From Streptomyces torulosus (GTDB lineage Bacteria; Actinomycetota; Actinomycetes; Streptomycetales; Streptomycetaceae), in contig NZ_LIRK01000251.1 in assembly GCF_001419765.1 (NCBI RefSeq), positions 1-42,335 on the forward strand: DNA of 42,335 nucleotides, given 5' to 3'. A program made the position numbers and the translations under genes. A model generated the notes under the pieces. It worked only from the letters and a program-made list of their open reading frames with translations. It had not been told where the DNA came from and searched no databases. This document shows positions 7,552 to 15,029 of this stretch, piece after piece. How positions within the stretch are numbered: position 1 is the first letter of the stretch; each line of letters starts with the position of its first letter.

Positions 7552-7926
7552 CTACGCGGACCGGCTGCCGCCACGCCACGGCGGGGGCGGCGTCCGGTGC
7601 GTGTCGTTCCCGGTGTGGGCTGCCTGGTCGGTCTGGCGGTGCAGCCGGTCCCGCAGCGCGTCGACGACCTCCCGGCCGGTGGCCTCCTCGGCGAGGACGA
7701 CCACGTGCCGGCCGCCGACCCGTAGGTCGGCCGTGGCCAGCCAGGGGTGCTCCGCGTGGTGGGCGCCCGCCCGCACGATCCGCACCTCGCCGGTGACGGC
7801 GGGCAGCCCCGGCCGCCCGACCACGGCGTCGATCTTCGTGCGCGCGTAGTCGAGGGTGTCCTTGTCCACGGCTCCGTCGGAACGCAGCCGCACCGCGGGC
7901 GTGGTCCGGGGCGTGTCGCTGGTCAT
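7552..7926 (-). CDS. HPF/RaiA-family ribosome-associated protein, single domain
   Basis: Probably a ribosome-hibernation factor of the HPF/RaiA kind found in actinobacterial dormancy clusters. The 124-residue product contains one unit: an N-terminal helix (DTLDYARTKIDAVVGRPG), a strand (VTGEVRIVRAGAHH), a second strand pair (WLATADLRVGGRHVVVLAEE) and a C-terminal helix (EVVDALRDRLHRQTDQ), matching the beta-alpha-beta-beta-beta-alpha order of the fold. From memory, related streptomycete proteins are longer with two such units; this one ends after one and has a Pro/Arg-rich tail. The ATG at 7926 has GAGAGGA about eight bases upstream. It follows adhE by 32 bases on the same strand, so the two are very likely co-transcribed under low oxygen. 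Confidence 0.7.
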   Translation of the reverse strand: MTSDTPRTTPAVRLRSDGAVDKDTLDYARTKIDAVVGRPGLPAVTGEVRIVRAGAHHAEHPWLATADLRVGGRHVVVLAEEATGREVVDALRDRLHRQTDQAAHTGNDTHRTPPPPWRGGSRSA

Positions 7927-7958
7927 GGTGATGTCCTCTCTGAAGGGGGTGAGGTGGT

Positions 7959-10619
7959 TCAGGACGCCGTCCGGTCCGGGCCGTAGTACGCCGCTCGCAT
8001 GAGGTCCTGCATGTCGTCGAGCAGCGGCATCCGCGGGTTGGCGGGGGCGCACTGGTCCTCGAAGGCGTTGAGGGCCTGCTGGGGCAGGCCGTCCAGGAAG
8101 GCGCGCTCGTCGACACCGAGGGACGCGAACGACGGTTCGATGCCGACGGCGTCCCGCAGTCGCTCGACGGCCCAGGCGAGCGACTCGACGCCGTCCTGCG
8201 GGGTGGCGGCCGGCAGGCCGAGGGTCCGGGCGATGTCCTGGAAGCGTTCGGGGGCGCGGTAGTGCTCGTACTTGGGCCAGCCGGTGAGCTTGCCGGGGAC
8301 GGTGCCGTTGTAGCGGATGACGTGGGGGAGCAGGACGGCGTTGGTGCGGCCGTGGGCGATGCGGAAGGTGGCGCCGAGGGTGTGCGACATGGCGTGGACG
8401 ATGCCGAGGAAGGCGTTGCCGAAGGCCATGCCCGCGATGGTGCCGGCGTTGTGCATCTTCTCCCGTGCCTCCGCCGCGCCCTCGCGGTCGTTCACGGCCG
8501 CTTCGAGGTGGTCGAAGACCAGCCGGATCGCGTGCAGCGCGAGGCCGTCGGTGAAGTCGTTGGCGTAGACGGAGACATACGCCTCGATGGCGTGGGTGAG
8601 GGCGTCGAAACCGCTGTCGGCGGCCAGTGCCGGGGGCAGGGCGGTGGTCAGGAGGGGGTCGACGATGGCCACGCTGGGGGTGAGCGCGTAGTCGGCGAGC
8701 GGGTACTTCTTGCCCGTCGCGGGGTCGGAGATGACGGCGAAGGGGGTGACCTCGGCGCCGGTCCCGGAGGTGGTGGGCACGCACACCAGCCGCGCCCGGC
8801 TGCCGGGGGTCGGGAAGCGGAAGGCGCGCTTGCGGATGTCGGAGAACTTGTGCCGCATGTCGGCGAAGTCGACGTCCGGGTGTTCGTACAGCAGCCACAT
8901 CACCTTCGCCGCGTCCATGGGCGAGCCGCCGCCGAGCGCGATGATCGTGTCCGGGCGGAAGTCCCGCATCAGGCGGGCACCGCGCTGCACGGAGTCGATG
9001 CTGGGTTCCGGCTCGACGTTGTCGATGATCTGCAAGGTCACCGGTTCGGGACGGCGCTTGAGGACGCGGTCGACGCGGTCGACGAAGCCGAGGCGGGTCA
9101 TGGTCGCGTCGGTGACGATCGAGACACGGTGGACGTCCGGCATGGCGGCCAGATAACGGATGGCCTGCGGCTCGAAGTAGATCTTCGGCGGGACCTTGAA
9201 CCACTGGAGGTTGTTGCGGCGGGTGCCGACCCGCTTGACGTTGAGGAGCTGGGCGGCGGACACGTTGTTGGACACCGACGTGCTGCCCCAGGAGCCGCAG
9301 CCCAGGGTGAGGGACGGCAGGAGGCTGTTGTAGATGCCGCCGATGGCGCCCTGCGAGGAGGGCGCGTTGACGATGACCCGCACCGTCTTCATCCGCCTGC
9401 CGTACGCCTCCGCCACCGCCCTGTCCTCGGTGTGGACGACCGCGCTGTGGCCCTGGCCGTGGAAGGCGACCATGTCGGCGGCCAGGGCGAACCCCTGCTC
9501 CTCGGAGCCGGCCCGCAGGACGGCGAGGACCGGGCAGAGCTTCTCGCGGGTCAGCGGCTCGTCGGGGCCGACGCGGTCGGCCTCGACCAGGATGAGCGAG
9601 GTGTCGGCGGGCACGGTGAAGCCGGCCTGCTCGGCGATCCACACCGGGCTCTGTCCCACGGCGGCGGCGTTCACCTTGGGCTCGCAGCCGGCGCCGGCCC
9701 GGCCGGCGGGGAACAGGAACGCCTCCAGCTTCGCCTTCTCCTCGGCGGTCGCGATGTGCGCGTGCAGCCTGCGGAACTCGGCCAGCGCGGCGTCGTGGAT
9801 CTCGTCGTCGAGGATGACGGCCTGCTCGGAGGCGCAGATCATGCCGTTGTCGAACGACTTGGACAACACCAGGTCGTTGACGGCGCGGCGCAGCTTGGCG
9901 CTCCTGTGGACGTACGCCGGGACGTTCCCCGCGCCGACGCCCAGGGCGGGCTTGCCGGCCGAGTAGGCGGCCTTGACCATGGCGTTGCCGCCGGTGGCGA
10001 GGATCAGCGCGACGCCCGGGTGCCGCATGAGCGTGCGGGTCGCCTCGACGGACGGGGTCTCGATCCACTGCACGCAGTGCTCCGGTGCCCCGGCGGCGAC
10101 GGCCGCGTCGCGCACGATCCGGGCCGCGCGGGCACTGCAGCGCTGGGCCGAGGGGTGGAAGGCGAAGACGACCGGGTTGCGGGTCTTCAGCGCCATGAGC
10201 GCCTTGAAGACGGTGGTGGAGGTCGGGTTGGTGACCGGGGTGATCGCGCACACCACCCCCACGGGTTCGGCGATCTCGACCATGTCCTCGATGTCGTCGC
10301 GGGCGATGACCCCGACGGTCTTCATGCCGCCCATGCTGTGCGTGACGTGCTCGCACGCGAACATGTTCTTGGCCGCCTTGTCCTCGAAGACACCGCGGCC
10401 GGTCTCCTCGACCGCGAGCCGCGCGAGTTCCGTGTGCCGGTCCAGGGCGGCGACCGACGCCTTCTTGACGATGTGGTCGATCTTTTCCTGGGTCAGGTCC
10501 TCGTAGTCGGCGAGCGCCTTGAGCCCGTTCGTGACCAGCCGGTCGACGGCGATGGCGGTCTCGGACGGCTCGTCGCCCGGTGCGGCAGGGCGGGGCAGGG
10601 CGTCGTCCTGTCGGGTCAT
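7959..10619 (-). CDS. adhE: bifunctional acetaldehyde-CoA/alcohol dehydrogenase
   Basis: Reduces acetyl-CoA to acetaldehyde and then ethanol, consuming two NADH; a fermentative redox outlet that assembles into spirosome filaments in other bacteria. The 886-residue product has the two expected halves. Residues about 20-440 form a CoA-acylating aldehyde dehydrogenase with the nucleophile Cys in FDNGMICASEQ. Residues about 455-880 form an iron-dependent alcohol dehydrogenase with GGGSPMDAAK (nucleotide binding), DSGFDALTHAIEAY, HAMSHTLGA and the HGRTNAVLLPHV region carrying the metal-binding His residues. The ATG at 10619 has GGAGG ten bases upstream. Two DevR-like boxes lie 126-160 bases before the ATG. 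AdhE is uncommon in obligate aerobes, and its pairing here with the HPF-like gene and the nar operon points to hypoxic survival. Confidence 0.95.
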   Translation of the reverse strand: MTRQDDALPRPAAPGDEPSETAIAVDRLVTNGLKALADYEDLTQEKIDHIVKKASVAALDRHTELARLAVEETGRGVFEDKAAKNMFACEHVTHSMGGMKTVGVIARDDIEDMVEIAEPVGVVCAITPVTNPTSTTVFKALMALKTRNPVVFAFHPSAQRCSARAARIVRDAAVAAGAPEHCVQWIETPSVEATRTLMRHPGVALILATGGNAMVKAAYSAGKPALGVGAGNVPAYVHRSAKLRRAVNDLVLSKSFDNGMICASEQAVILDDEIHDAALAEFRRLHAHIATAEEKAKLEAFLFPAGRAGAGCEPKVNAAAVGQSPVWIAEQAGFTVPADTSLILVEADRVGPDEPLTREKLCPVLAVLRAGSEEQGFALAADMVAFHGQGHSAVVHTEDRAVAEAYGRRMKTVRVIVNAPSSQGAIGGIYNSLLPSLTLGCGSWGSTSVSNNVSAAQLLNVKRVGTRRNNLQWFKVPPKIYFEPQAIRYLAAMPDVHRVSIVTDATMTRLGFVDRVDRVLKRRPEPVTLQIIDNVEPEPSIDSVQRGARLMRDFRPDTIIALGGGSPMDAAKVMWLLYEHPDVDFADMRHKFSDIRKRAFRFPTPGSRARLVCVPTTSGTGAEVTPFAVISDPATGKKYPLADYALTPSVAIVDPLLTTALPPALAADSGFDALTHAIEAYVSVYANDFTDGLALHAIRLVFDHLEAAVNDREGAAEAREKMHNAGTIAGMAFGNAFLGIVHAMSHTLGATFRIAHGRTNAVLLPHVIRYNGTVPGKLTGWPKYEHYRAPERFQDIARTLGLPAATPQDGVESLAWAVERLRDAVGIEPSFASLGVDERAFLDGLPQQALNAFEDQCAPANPRMPLLDDMQDLMRAAYYGPDRTAS

Positions 10620-10744
10620 GGGGGTGCGCCTCCGTCATCGAGGTCGTGGGCCGGAAGGGCCGGCAGGGTGGCCGTGCGGGGAGCGGCGCCGAGGCCCGGT
10701 ACCGCTTCCACCACCACCCTCCCGTGGACCGGGGCTGCTCCCCA

Positions 10745-10779
10745 GGCGGCGAAGGTCCCGGCCGGGGGCCGAGGGTCCC
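10745..10779. promoter_or_regulatory. two DevR/OsdR-like boxes upstream of adhE
   Basis: Two 15-base sites, GGCGGC-GAA-GGTCCC (10745-10759) and GGGGCC-GAG-GGTCCC (10765-10779), start exactly 20 bases apart, two helical turns. Their right halves are identical and the left half of the second is a near-perfect inverted copy. A close relative is found in front of narG. DosR/DevR regulators bind such GGGAC-type dyads, often in tandem; assignment here is by resemblance only. The rest of 10620-10823 holds the adhE leader with no identified -10. Confidence 0.5.
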
Positions 10780-10823
10780 GAGCGGGCGGGGCCGGTCGGA
10801 CGACACCTGACGGCCCGCACGCC

Positions 10824-10883
10824 GCATCCCGAACCGCTACGGGCGATCCCGAACCGCTGCGGGCGATCCCGAACCGCTGCGGG
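10824..10883. repeat. 20-bp tandem repeat, three copies
   Basis: Three head-to-tail copies of CGATCCCGAACCGCTGCGGG (10824-10843, 10844-10863, 10864-10883), the first differing at two positions. Each unit contains a short dyad (CCCG ... CGGG). It sits between the adhE boxes and the 8-bp array in the divergent adhE/F420-reductase intergenic region. Confidence 0.85.
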
Positions 10884-10951
10884 CATTCGGCCGAGTTCGC
10901 GGGCGCTGTCGATGTCCCGGGGCGATGGTGGAGGTATCGATGGCGCCTTGG

Positions 10952-11015
10952 CCCGGTGGCCCGGTGTCCCGGCGTCCCGGTGTCCCGGCGTCCCGGTGTC
11001 CCGGCGTCCCGGTGT
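10952..11015. repeat. 8-bp tandem repeat, eight copies
   Basis: Eight consecutive 8-base units of CCCGGTGT/CCCGGCGT, largely alternating, run from 10952 to 11015 with no interruption (the first is CCCGGTGG). The array ends 40 bases before the ATG of the F420-type reductase gene, so changes in copy number would alter the spacing of its promoter region. Confidence 0.9.
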
Positions 11016-11055
11016 CACGCCGAGGCGTCCGTACCGCCGGAAGGGACCCGCACCC

Positions 11056-11754
11056 ATGCGCTACGCAGTTCTCGGCACCGGCGTCGTCGGCCGGACGATC
11101 GCCGGCAAGCTGTCCTCGCTCGGCCACGAGGTCGTCGTCGGCACCCGCGACCCGCAGGCCACGCTCGCCCGCACCGAGCCCGACGGCTACGGCAACCCGC
11201 CGTACGCTCGGTGGCAGGCCGAACATCCGCAGGTCCGGGTGGCGACCTTCGCCGACGCGACCGCCTCGGCCGAGGCGGTCGTCAACGCCACCCCGGGTTT
11301 GAGCACCCTGAGGGTCCTGGAGTCCGCCGGTGCCGCGAACCTGGCCGGCAAGACCGTCATCGACATCGCCAACCCCCTGGACTCCTCCCGAGGTATGCCG
11401 CCGTCGCTGGACCCGGTCGGCGACGACAGTCTCGGAGAGCGGATCCAGCGCGCCTTCCCCGAAGCGAAGGTCGTCAAGACCCTCAACACGATGAACGCCC
11501 GGATCATGGTCGACCCGGCACGGGTCGGGGGTGCGCACACCGTGTTCGTGTCCGGCGACGACGCCGGGGCCAAGGGAGCCGTCAGGGACATGCTCATGTC
11601 CTTCGGGTGGCCCGCCGACGACATCATCGACCTGGGCGACATCACCACCGCCCGTGGCGCGGAGATGCTGCTGCCCATCTGGCTGCGCCTGTACGGTGCG
11701 CTCGGCCACGCGGACTTCAACTTCCACATCCAGGGCGCCCACCGGAGCGCCTGA
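11056..11754 (+). CDS. NADPH-dependent F420 reductase-like oxidoreductase (Fno/NPD family)
   Basis: A 232-residue protein with an N-terminal Rossmann fold: LGTGVVGRTIAGKL (GxGxxG) at residues 5-18 and GTRDP after the second strand, where a Thr-Arg pair typically contacts the 2'-phosphate of NADP. VVNATPG and TVIDIANPLD complete the fold, and VKTLNTMNA continues the family pattern. The family moves hydride between NADPH and coenzyme F420 or acts on related substrates; F420 use is inferred from family resemblance. The first 232-residue block aligns from the ATG at 11056, which has GGAAGG twelve bases upstream. The frame is open further 5' through the repeat array, but that extension is low-complexity and rejected. 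It is divergent from adhE and convergent with narI. Confidence 0.75.
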   Translation: MRYAVLGTGVVGRTIAGKLSSLGHEVVVGTRDPQATLARTEPDGYGNPPYARWQAEHPQVRVATFADATASAEAVVNATPGLSTLRVLESAGAANLAGKTVIDIANPLDSSRGMPPSLDPVGDDSLGERIQRAFPEAKVVKTLNTMNARIMVDPARVGGAHTVFVSGDDAGAKGAVRDMLMSFGWPADDIIDLGDITTARGAEMLLPIWLRLYGALGHADFNFHIQGAHRSA

Positions 11755-11817
11755 TCGCCGGGCGTACAGGCCGGACAGGCCGGACGGGGCGGCTGGTGCG
11801 GGCCACTGGTCCGCTGC

Positions 11818-12594
11818 TCAGGCGGCTCGCCGCGAGCCCGGGGCCGACCGGGTCCGGGCGCCCGCCGCATGGGTGGTCGTCGGTGCGGTGCGCCGCCGGT
11901 AGACCAGGTACGGGCGGACCAGATAGCCGATCGGGGCGCTCCACACGTGGACCAGCCGGGTGAACGGCCAAGCCGCGAACAGCAGGAACGCGGTCAGCGC
12001 GTGCAACTGGAACAGCAGCGGCGCACCGGCGATCGCCTCCGGCTCGGGCTGGAGCACGAACAGGCCGCGGAACCAGACGGAGACGGTGGACCGGTAGTCG
12101 TAGCCCGCGCCGAAGACGTTGTGCGCGGCGGTGGCAGTGATCCCGAGGAGGACGGTGGCGGACAGCAGGGGGAAGAGGAGCTTGTCGCTGCGGTCGGTGC
12201 CGAGCCGGATCCGGCGGGTCAGGAGCCGGCGTGCGCACAGCATGCCCAGCCCGGCGACCATGGCGACGCCCGCGATGGAACCCGCCCAGACGGCCGTGAT
12301 GTGGTAGGCGTGCTCGGAGATCCCGGCGGCCTCCGTCCATGTGTCGGGCACGGCGAGCCCCACGACATGCCCGGCGATCACCAGGAAGGCGCCCAGGTGG
12401 AACAGGGGGCTCCCCCAGCGCAGCCACCGGTGTTCGAGGAGCTGGGTGGTGCGGGAGGTCCAGCCGAACTGGTCCTGCCGGTAGCGCCAGACGTGCCCGA
12501 CGGCGAACACGGCGAGGCAGACATAAGGCACGGCGACCCACAGCAGCAGATCGGCGCCGCTCGCTGCGGCAAGGGGAGGGGGCGCGGCGCTCAT
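11818..12594 (-). CDS. narI: respiratory nitrate reductase gamma subunit (cytochrome b)
   Basis: Membrane cytochrome b that oxidises menaquinol and passes electrons to NarH. The 258-residue product has five hydrophobic segments, at about residues 15-35, 55-80, 95-120, 140-160 and 195-215. Haem-ligand histidines are expected in the SPLFHLGAFLVIAGHVVG segment (two His, helix 2) and in the LLFQLHALTAFLLF and LVHVWSAP segment (two His, last helix), and all are present. Its ATG overlaps the narJ stop by four bases (ATGA). It is the last gene of narGHJI and is convergent with the F420-type reductase gene 63 bases away. The C-terminal tail is basic and cytoplasmic. Confidence 0.95.
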   Translation of the reverse strand: MSAAPPPLAAASGADLLLWVAVPYVCLAVFAVGHVWRYRQDQFGWTSRTTQLLEHRWLRWGSPLFHLGAFLVIAGHVVGLAVPDTWTEAAGISEHAYHITAVWAGSIAGVAMVAGLGMLCARRLLTRRIRLGTDRSDKLLFPLLSATVLLGITATAAHNVFGAGYDYRSTVSVWFRGLFVLQPEPEAIAGAPLLFQLHALTAFLLFAAWPFTRLVHVWSAPIGYLVRPYLVYRRRTAPTTTHAAGARTRSAPGSRRAA

Positions 12595-13448
12595 CGGGGG
12601 CCTTCCGGTGTGGAGAGGGGCGGCATGAGGGTGGGCGGTGCCTGCCCGGGCGGGACGAAGGCGCCGGGCGGGGCGAACTCTCCGGCCCCGTAGGCCCCGT
12701 ACGGGTCGAGGCCGACGTCCTCGGCGGGCGGTCCCTGGGCGGCCAGTTCGGCGACGGCCCGCAGGTCGGCCTCGGTGGACGGTGGCAGAAGGGTGAGCAG
12801 GGCGGCCAGGACGTGCTGGTAGGGGGAGTCGGCGTCGGCCAGCGCGTGGTGGATGAGTTCCAGTCCGCGGCGGTGCTGACGCATCGGTGCCTCGCCCGCC
12901 CTCGGGCCGGCGAGCGCGGCGAACTCCAGGACGACCGGGAGGTGGTCGGGGAGTTCGCCGCCGCCGGTGTCCCAGCCGGCGGCGCGGTAGCGCTGCGCGA
13001 GTGTGAGCAGGGCCATCCCCCGGCGGCGGGTGTCGCCGTGCAGGTAGTAGGTGAGGTACAGGCCGCTCCTGCGGCGCAGGTCGAACATCTCGACGTAGTG
13101 CCGCTCCAGCGCCTCCGGCTCCCGCGCGGTGAACCAGCCGGTGAAGTCCGCCAGGTGCGCGGTGGCGTCCGAGGGCGCGAGCGCCTCGACGGCGGCGGCG
13201 AGCACGGGGCGGGCCGTGGCGAGTTCGCCGTCCGGGTACTGCAGCAGCAGCGACAGCAGCCGCAGCAGCAGCGCCCGGTCCTCGGCCTCCTCCGGCGTCA
13301 GCGGCCTCGGACGCGCGGACCGTGCCGGGCGGCCGGGGCGGCGCACGGCGGCGCGGACCCGGGAGCGGATGACGGCGCCCACGGACAGGGCTCCCTCGGA
13401 CAGGGCTCCCTCGGGGCGTTCGGTACCGGTGGCGGGCAGCGGGTTCAC
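12591..13448 (-). CDS. narJ: nitrate reductase molybdenum-cofactor assembly chaperone
   Basis: A dedicated chaperone that binds the NarG N-terminus and holds apo-NarGH until the molybdenum cofactor is inserted and the complex docks on NarI; it is not part of the final enzyme. The core (about residues 55-230) is the all-helical NarJ/TorD-like fold with LLRLLSLLLQYPDGEL near its start and RHYVEMFDLRRRSGLYLTYY in the middle, the usual hallmark. At 285 aa it is longer than many NarJ proteins. An approximately 50-residue Arg/Pro-rich N-terminus and a Gly/Pro-rich C-terminus flank the core. The start is a GTG overlapping the narH stop (GTGA). The 3' end overlaps narI by four bases. Confidence 0.92.
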   Translation of the reverse strand: MNPLPATGTERPEGALSEGALSVGAVIRSRVRAAVRRPGRPARSARPRPLTPEEAEDRALLLRLLSLLLQYPDGELATARPVLAAAVEALAPSDATAHLADFTGWFTAREPEALERHYVEMFDLRRRSGLYLTYYLHGDTRRRGMALLTLAQRYRAAGWDTGGGELPDHLPVVLEFAALAGPRAGEAPMRQHRRGLELIHHALADADSPYQHVLAALLTLLPPSTEADLRAVAELAAQGPPAEDVGLDPYGAYGAGEFAPPGAFVPPGQAPPTLMPPLSTPEGPR

Positions 13449-15028
13449 GGACGGCCTCCGGCGGGTGTCTCGGGTGTACGGCGGCGCAGGGTGGGGATGC
13501 CGAGCAGGGTGGTGCGGGATCCGGCGGTGTCGGAGGTCTCGACCGGGCAGCGGTTCTCCATCGCGCTCAGCGCGGCGGCGTCCTCCTTGTGCGCGGCGGG
13601 CACGACGTACCGGTCGGCGTACTTGGCGACGGCGAGGAGACGGTGCAGGTCCTCCGCCTCGCGTGGCGTGAGCCCCACGGCAGCGAGCACGTCCTCGTCA
13701 CCGGCCTCGCCGAGGGTGCGCTCACGCATGTACGAGCGCAGCGCCGTCAACTTCATCAGCACGCCCGCCACCACATCGGTGTCCCCGGCGGAGAACAGCT
13801 CCGCCAGGTACTCCAGCGGTATCCGCAGGCGGGTCACCGCGGCGAAGACGTGGTCGGGGTCGTCCTGGTCGCCGCCGGCCGCGTCGACGGCGTCCAGGAC
13901 GGGGGACAGCGGAGGCACGTACCAGACCATCGGCAGCGTCCGGTACTCCGGGTGCAGGGGCAGCGCCACCCGGTACTTCGAGACCAGGGCGTACACGGGG
14001 GAGCGGCGGGCGGCCTCCAGCCAGTCCTCGGGGATGCCCGACTCCCGTGCCGCCGCGATGACGTCGGGGTCGTGCGGGTCGAGGAAGACATCGCGCTGGG
14101 CGTCCAGCAGGTCCTTCTCGTCCGGGGTTGCGGCGGCCTCGCCGACCCGGTCCGCGTCGTACAGCAGCAGCCCGAGGTAGCGCAGGCGGCCGACGCAGGT
14201 CTCGGAGCAGACGGTGGGCTGACCGGCCTCGACGCGCGGGAAGCAGAAGGTGCACTTCTCGGCCTTGCCGGTGGCGTGGTTGACGTACACCTTCTTGTAC
14301 GGGCACGCCGTCACGCACATCCGCCAGCCGCGGCAGCGGTCCTGGTCGACGAGGACGATGCCGTCCTCGACCCGCTTGTACATCGCCCCCGACGGGCAGG
14401 CGGACACACAGGCGGGGTTGAGGCAGTGCTCGCACAGGCGGGGCAGGTGGAAGAGGAACGTCTGCTCGAACTCGAACCTGACCTTCTCCGCCCAGGCGCC
14501 GGTGAGATTCGGGTCGCCGCCCGCGTGCTCCGGGGCGCCGCCCAGACCGTCCTCCCAGTTGGCCCCCCACGTGATGGCGGTGGGCCTGCCGGTGAGGACC
14601 GATCGTGGGCGGGCGACGGGGAAGTCCTTCTGGGCGGGGGCGCTGACGAGGTTGTCGTAGTCGTAGGTGACCGGCTCGTAGTAGTCCTCGATGGACGGCA
14701 GGTCAGGGTTGGAGAACAGCGACAGCAGGCGCTTGATCCGGCCGCCGGAGCGCAGGACGAGGCGTCCGCGCCTGTCGAGCATCCAGCCGCCCTTCCACTG
14801 CTCCTGGTCCTCGTAGCGGCGGGGGTAACCGACGCCGGGCTTGGTCTCGACGTTGTTGAACCAGGCGTACTCGACGCCGGTGCGGTTGGTCCACGTCTGC
14901 TTGCAGGTGACCGAGCAGGTGTGACAGCCGATGCACTTGTCGAGGTTCATCACCATCGCCACTTGAGCCATCACCCGTCCGACAGCGGCTCCGCTACGGG
15001 GTCCGGCAGGGGTTTCGCCACGGGGCAT
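13445..15028 (-). CDS. narH: respiratory nitrate reductase beta subunit (iron-sulphur)
   Basis: Carries electrons from NarI haem to NarG through four iron-sulphur clusters. The Cys clusters are visible: CIGCHTCSVTCK at residues 32-43, LCEHCLNPACVSACP and CRGWRMCVTACP in the middle, and KCTFC with CSETC after them. The Trp in CRGWRMC replaces the fourth ligand and marks the [3Fe-4S] site, as in other NarH proteins. The ATG at 15028 lies one base after the narG stop, with TGGAG seven bases before it, giving 527 aa and a 19-residue extension before the usual VMAQVAMVMNLDK start. The internal ATG at 14971 is the alternative and would give the more standard N-terminus. It overlaps narJ by four bases. 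Confidence 0.95.
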   Translation of the reverse strand: MPRGETPAGPRSGAAVGRVMAQVAMVMNLDKCIGCHTCSVTCKQTWTNRTGVEYAWFNNVETKPGVGYPRRYEDQEQWKGGWMLDRRGRLVLRSGGRIKRLLSLFSNPDLPSIEDYYEPVTYDYDNLVSAPAQKDFPVARPRSVLTGRPTAITWGANWEDGLGGAPEHAGGDPNLTGAWAEKVRFEFEQTFLFHLPRLCEHCLNPACVSACPSGAMYKRVEDGIVLVDQDRCRGWRMCVTACPYKKVYVNHATGKAEKCTFCFPRVEAGQPTVCSETCVGRLRYLGLLLYDADRVGEAAATPDEKDLLDAQRDVFLDPHDPDVIAAARESGIPEDWLEAARRSPVYALVSKYRVALPLHPEYRTLPMVWYVPPLSPVLDAVDAAGGDQDDPDHVFAAVTRLRIPLEYLAELFSAGDTDVVAGVLMKLTALRSYMRERTLGEAGDEDVLAAVGLTPREAEDLHRLLAVAKYADRYVVPAAHKEDAAALSAMENRCPVETSDTAGSRTTLLGIPTLRRRTPETPAGGRP

Positions 15029-15029
15029 G

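Noticed and set aside
10824-11015. Possible CRISPR-like array
   Set aside because: Repeats are contiguous with no spacers, and no cas genes are present.
10519-11055. In-frame 5' extension of the F420-type reductase
   Set aside because: Reads through both repeat arrays and the adhE regulatory region; the Rossmann fold starts at the ATG at 11056.
8262-11963. Open plus-strand frame of over 1200 codons
   Set aside because: Shadow of adhE on the opposite strand running into repeats; no family similarity.
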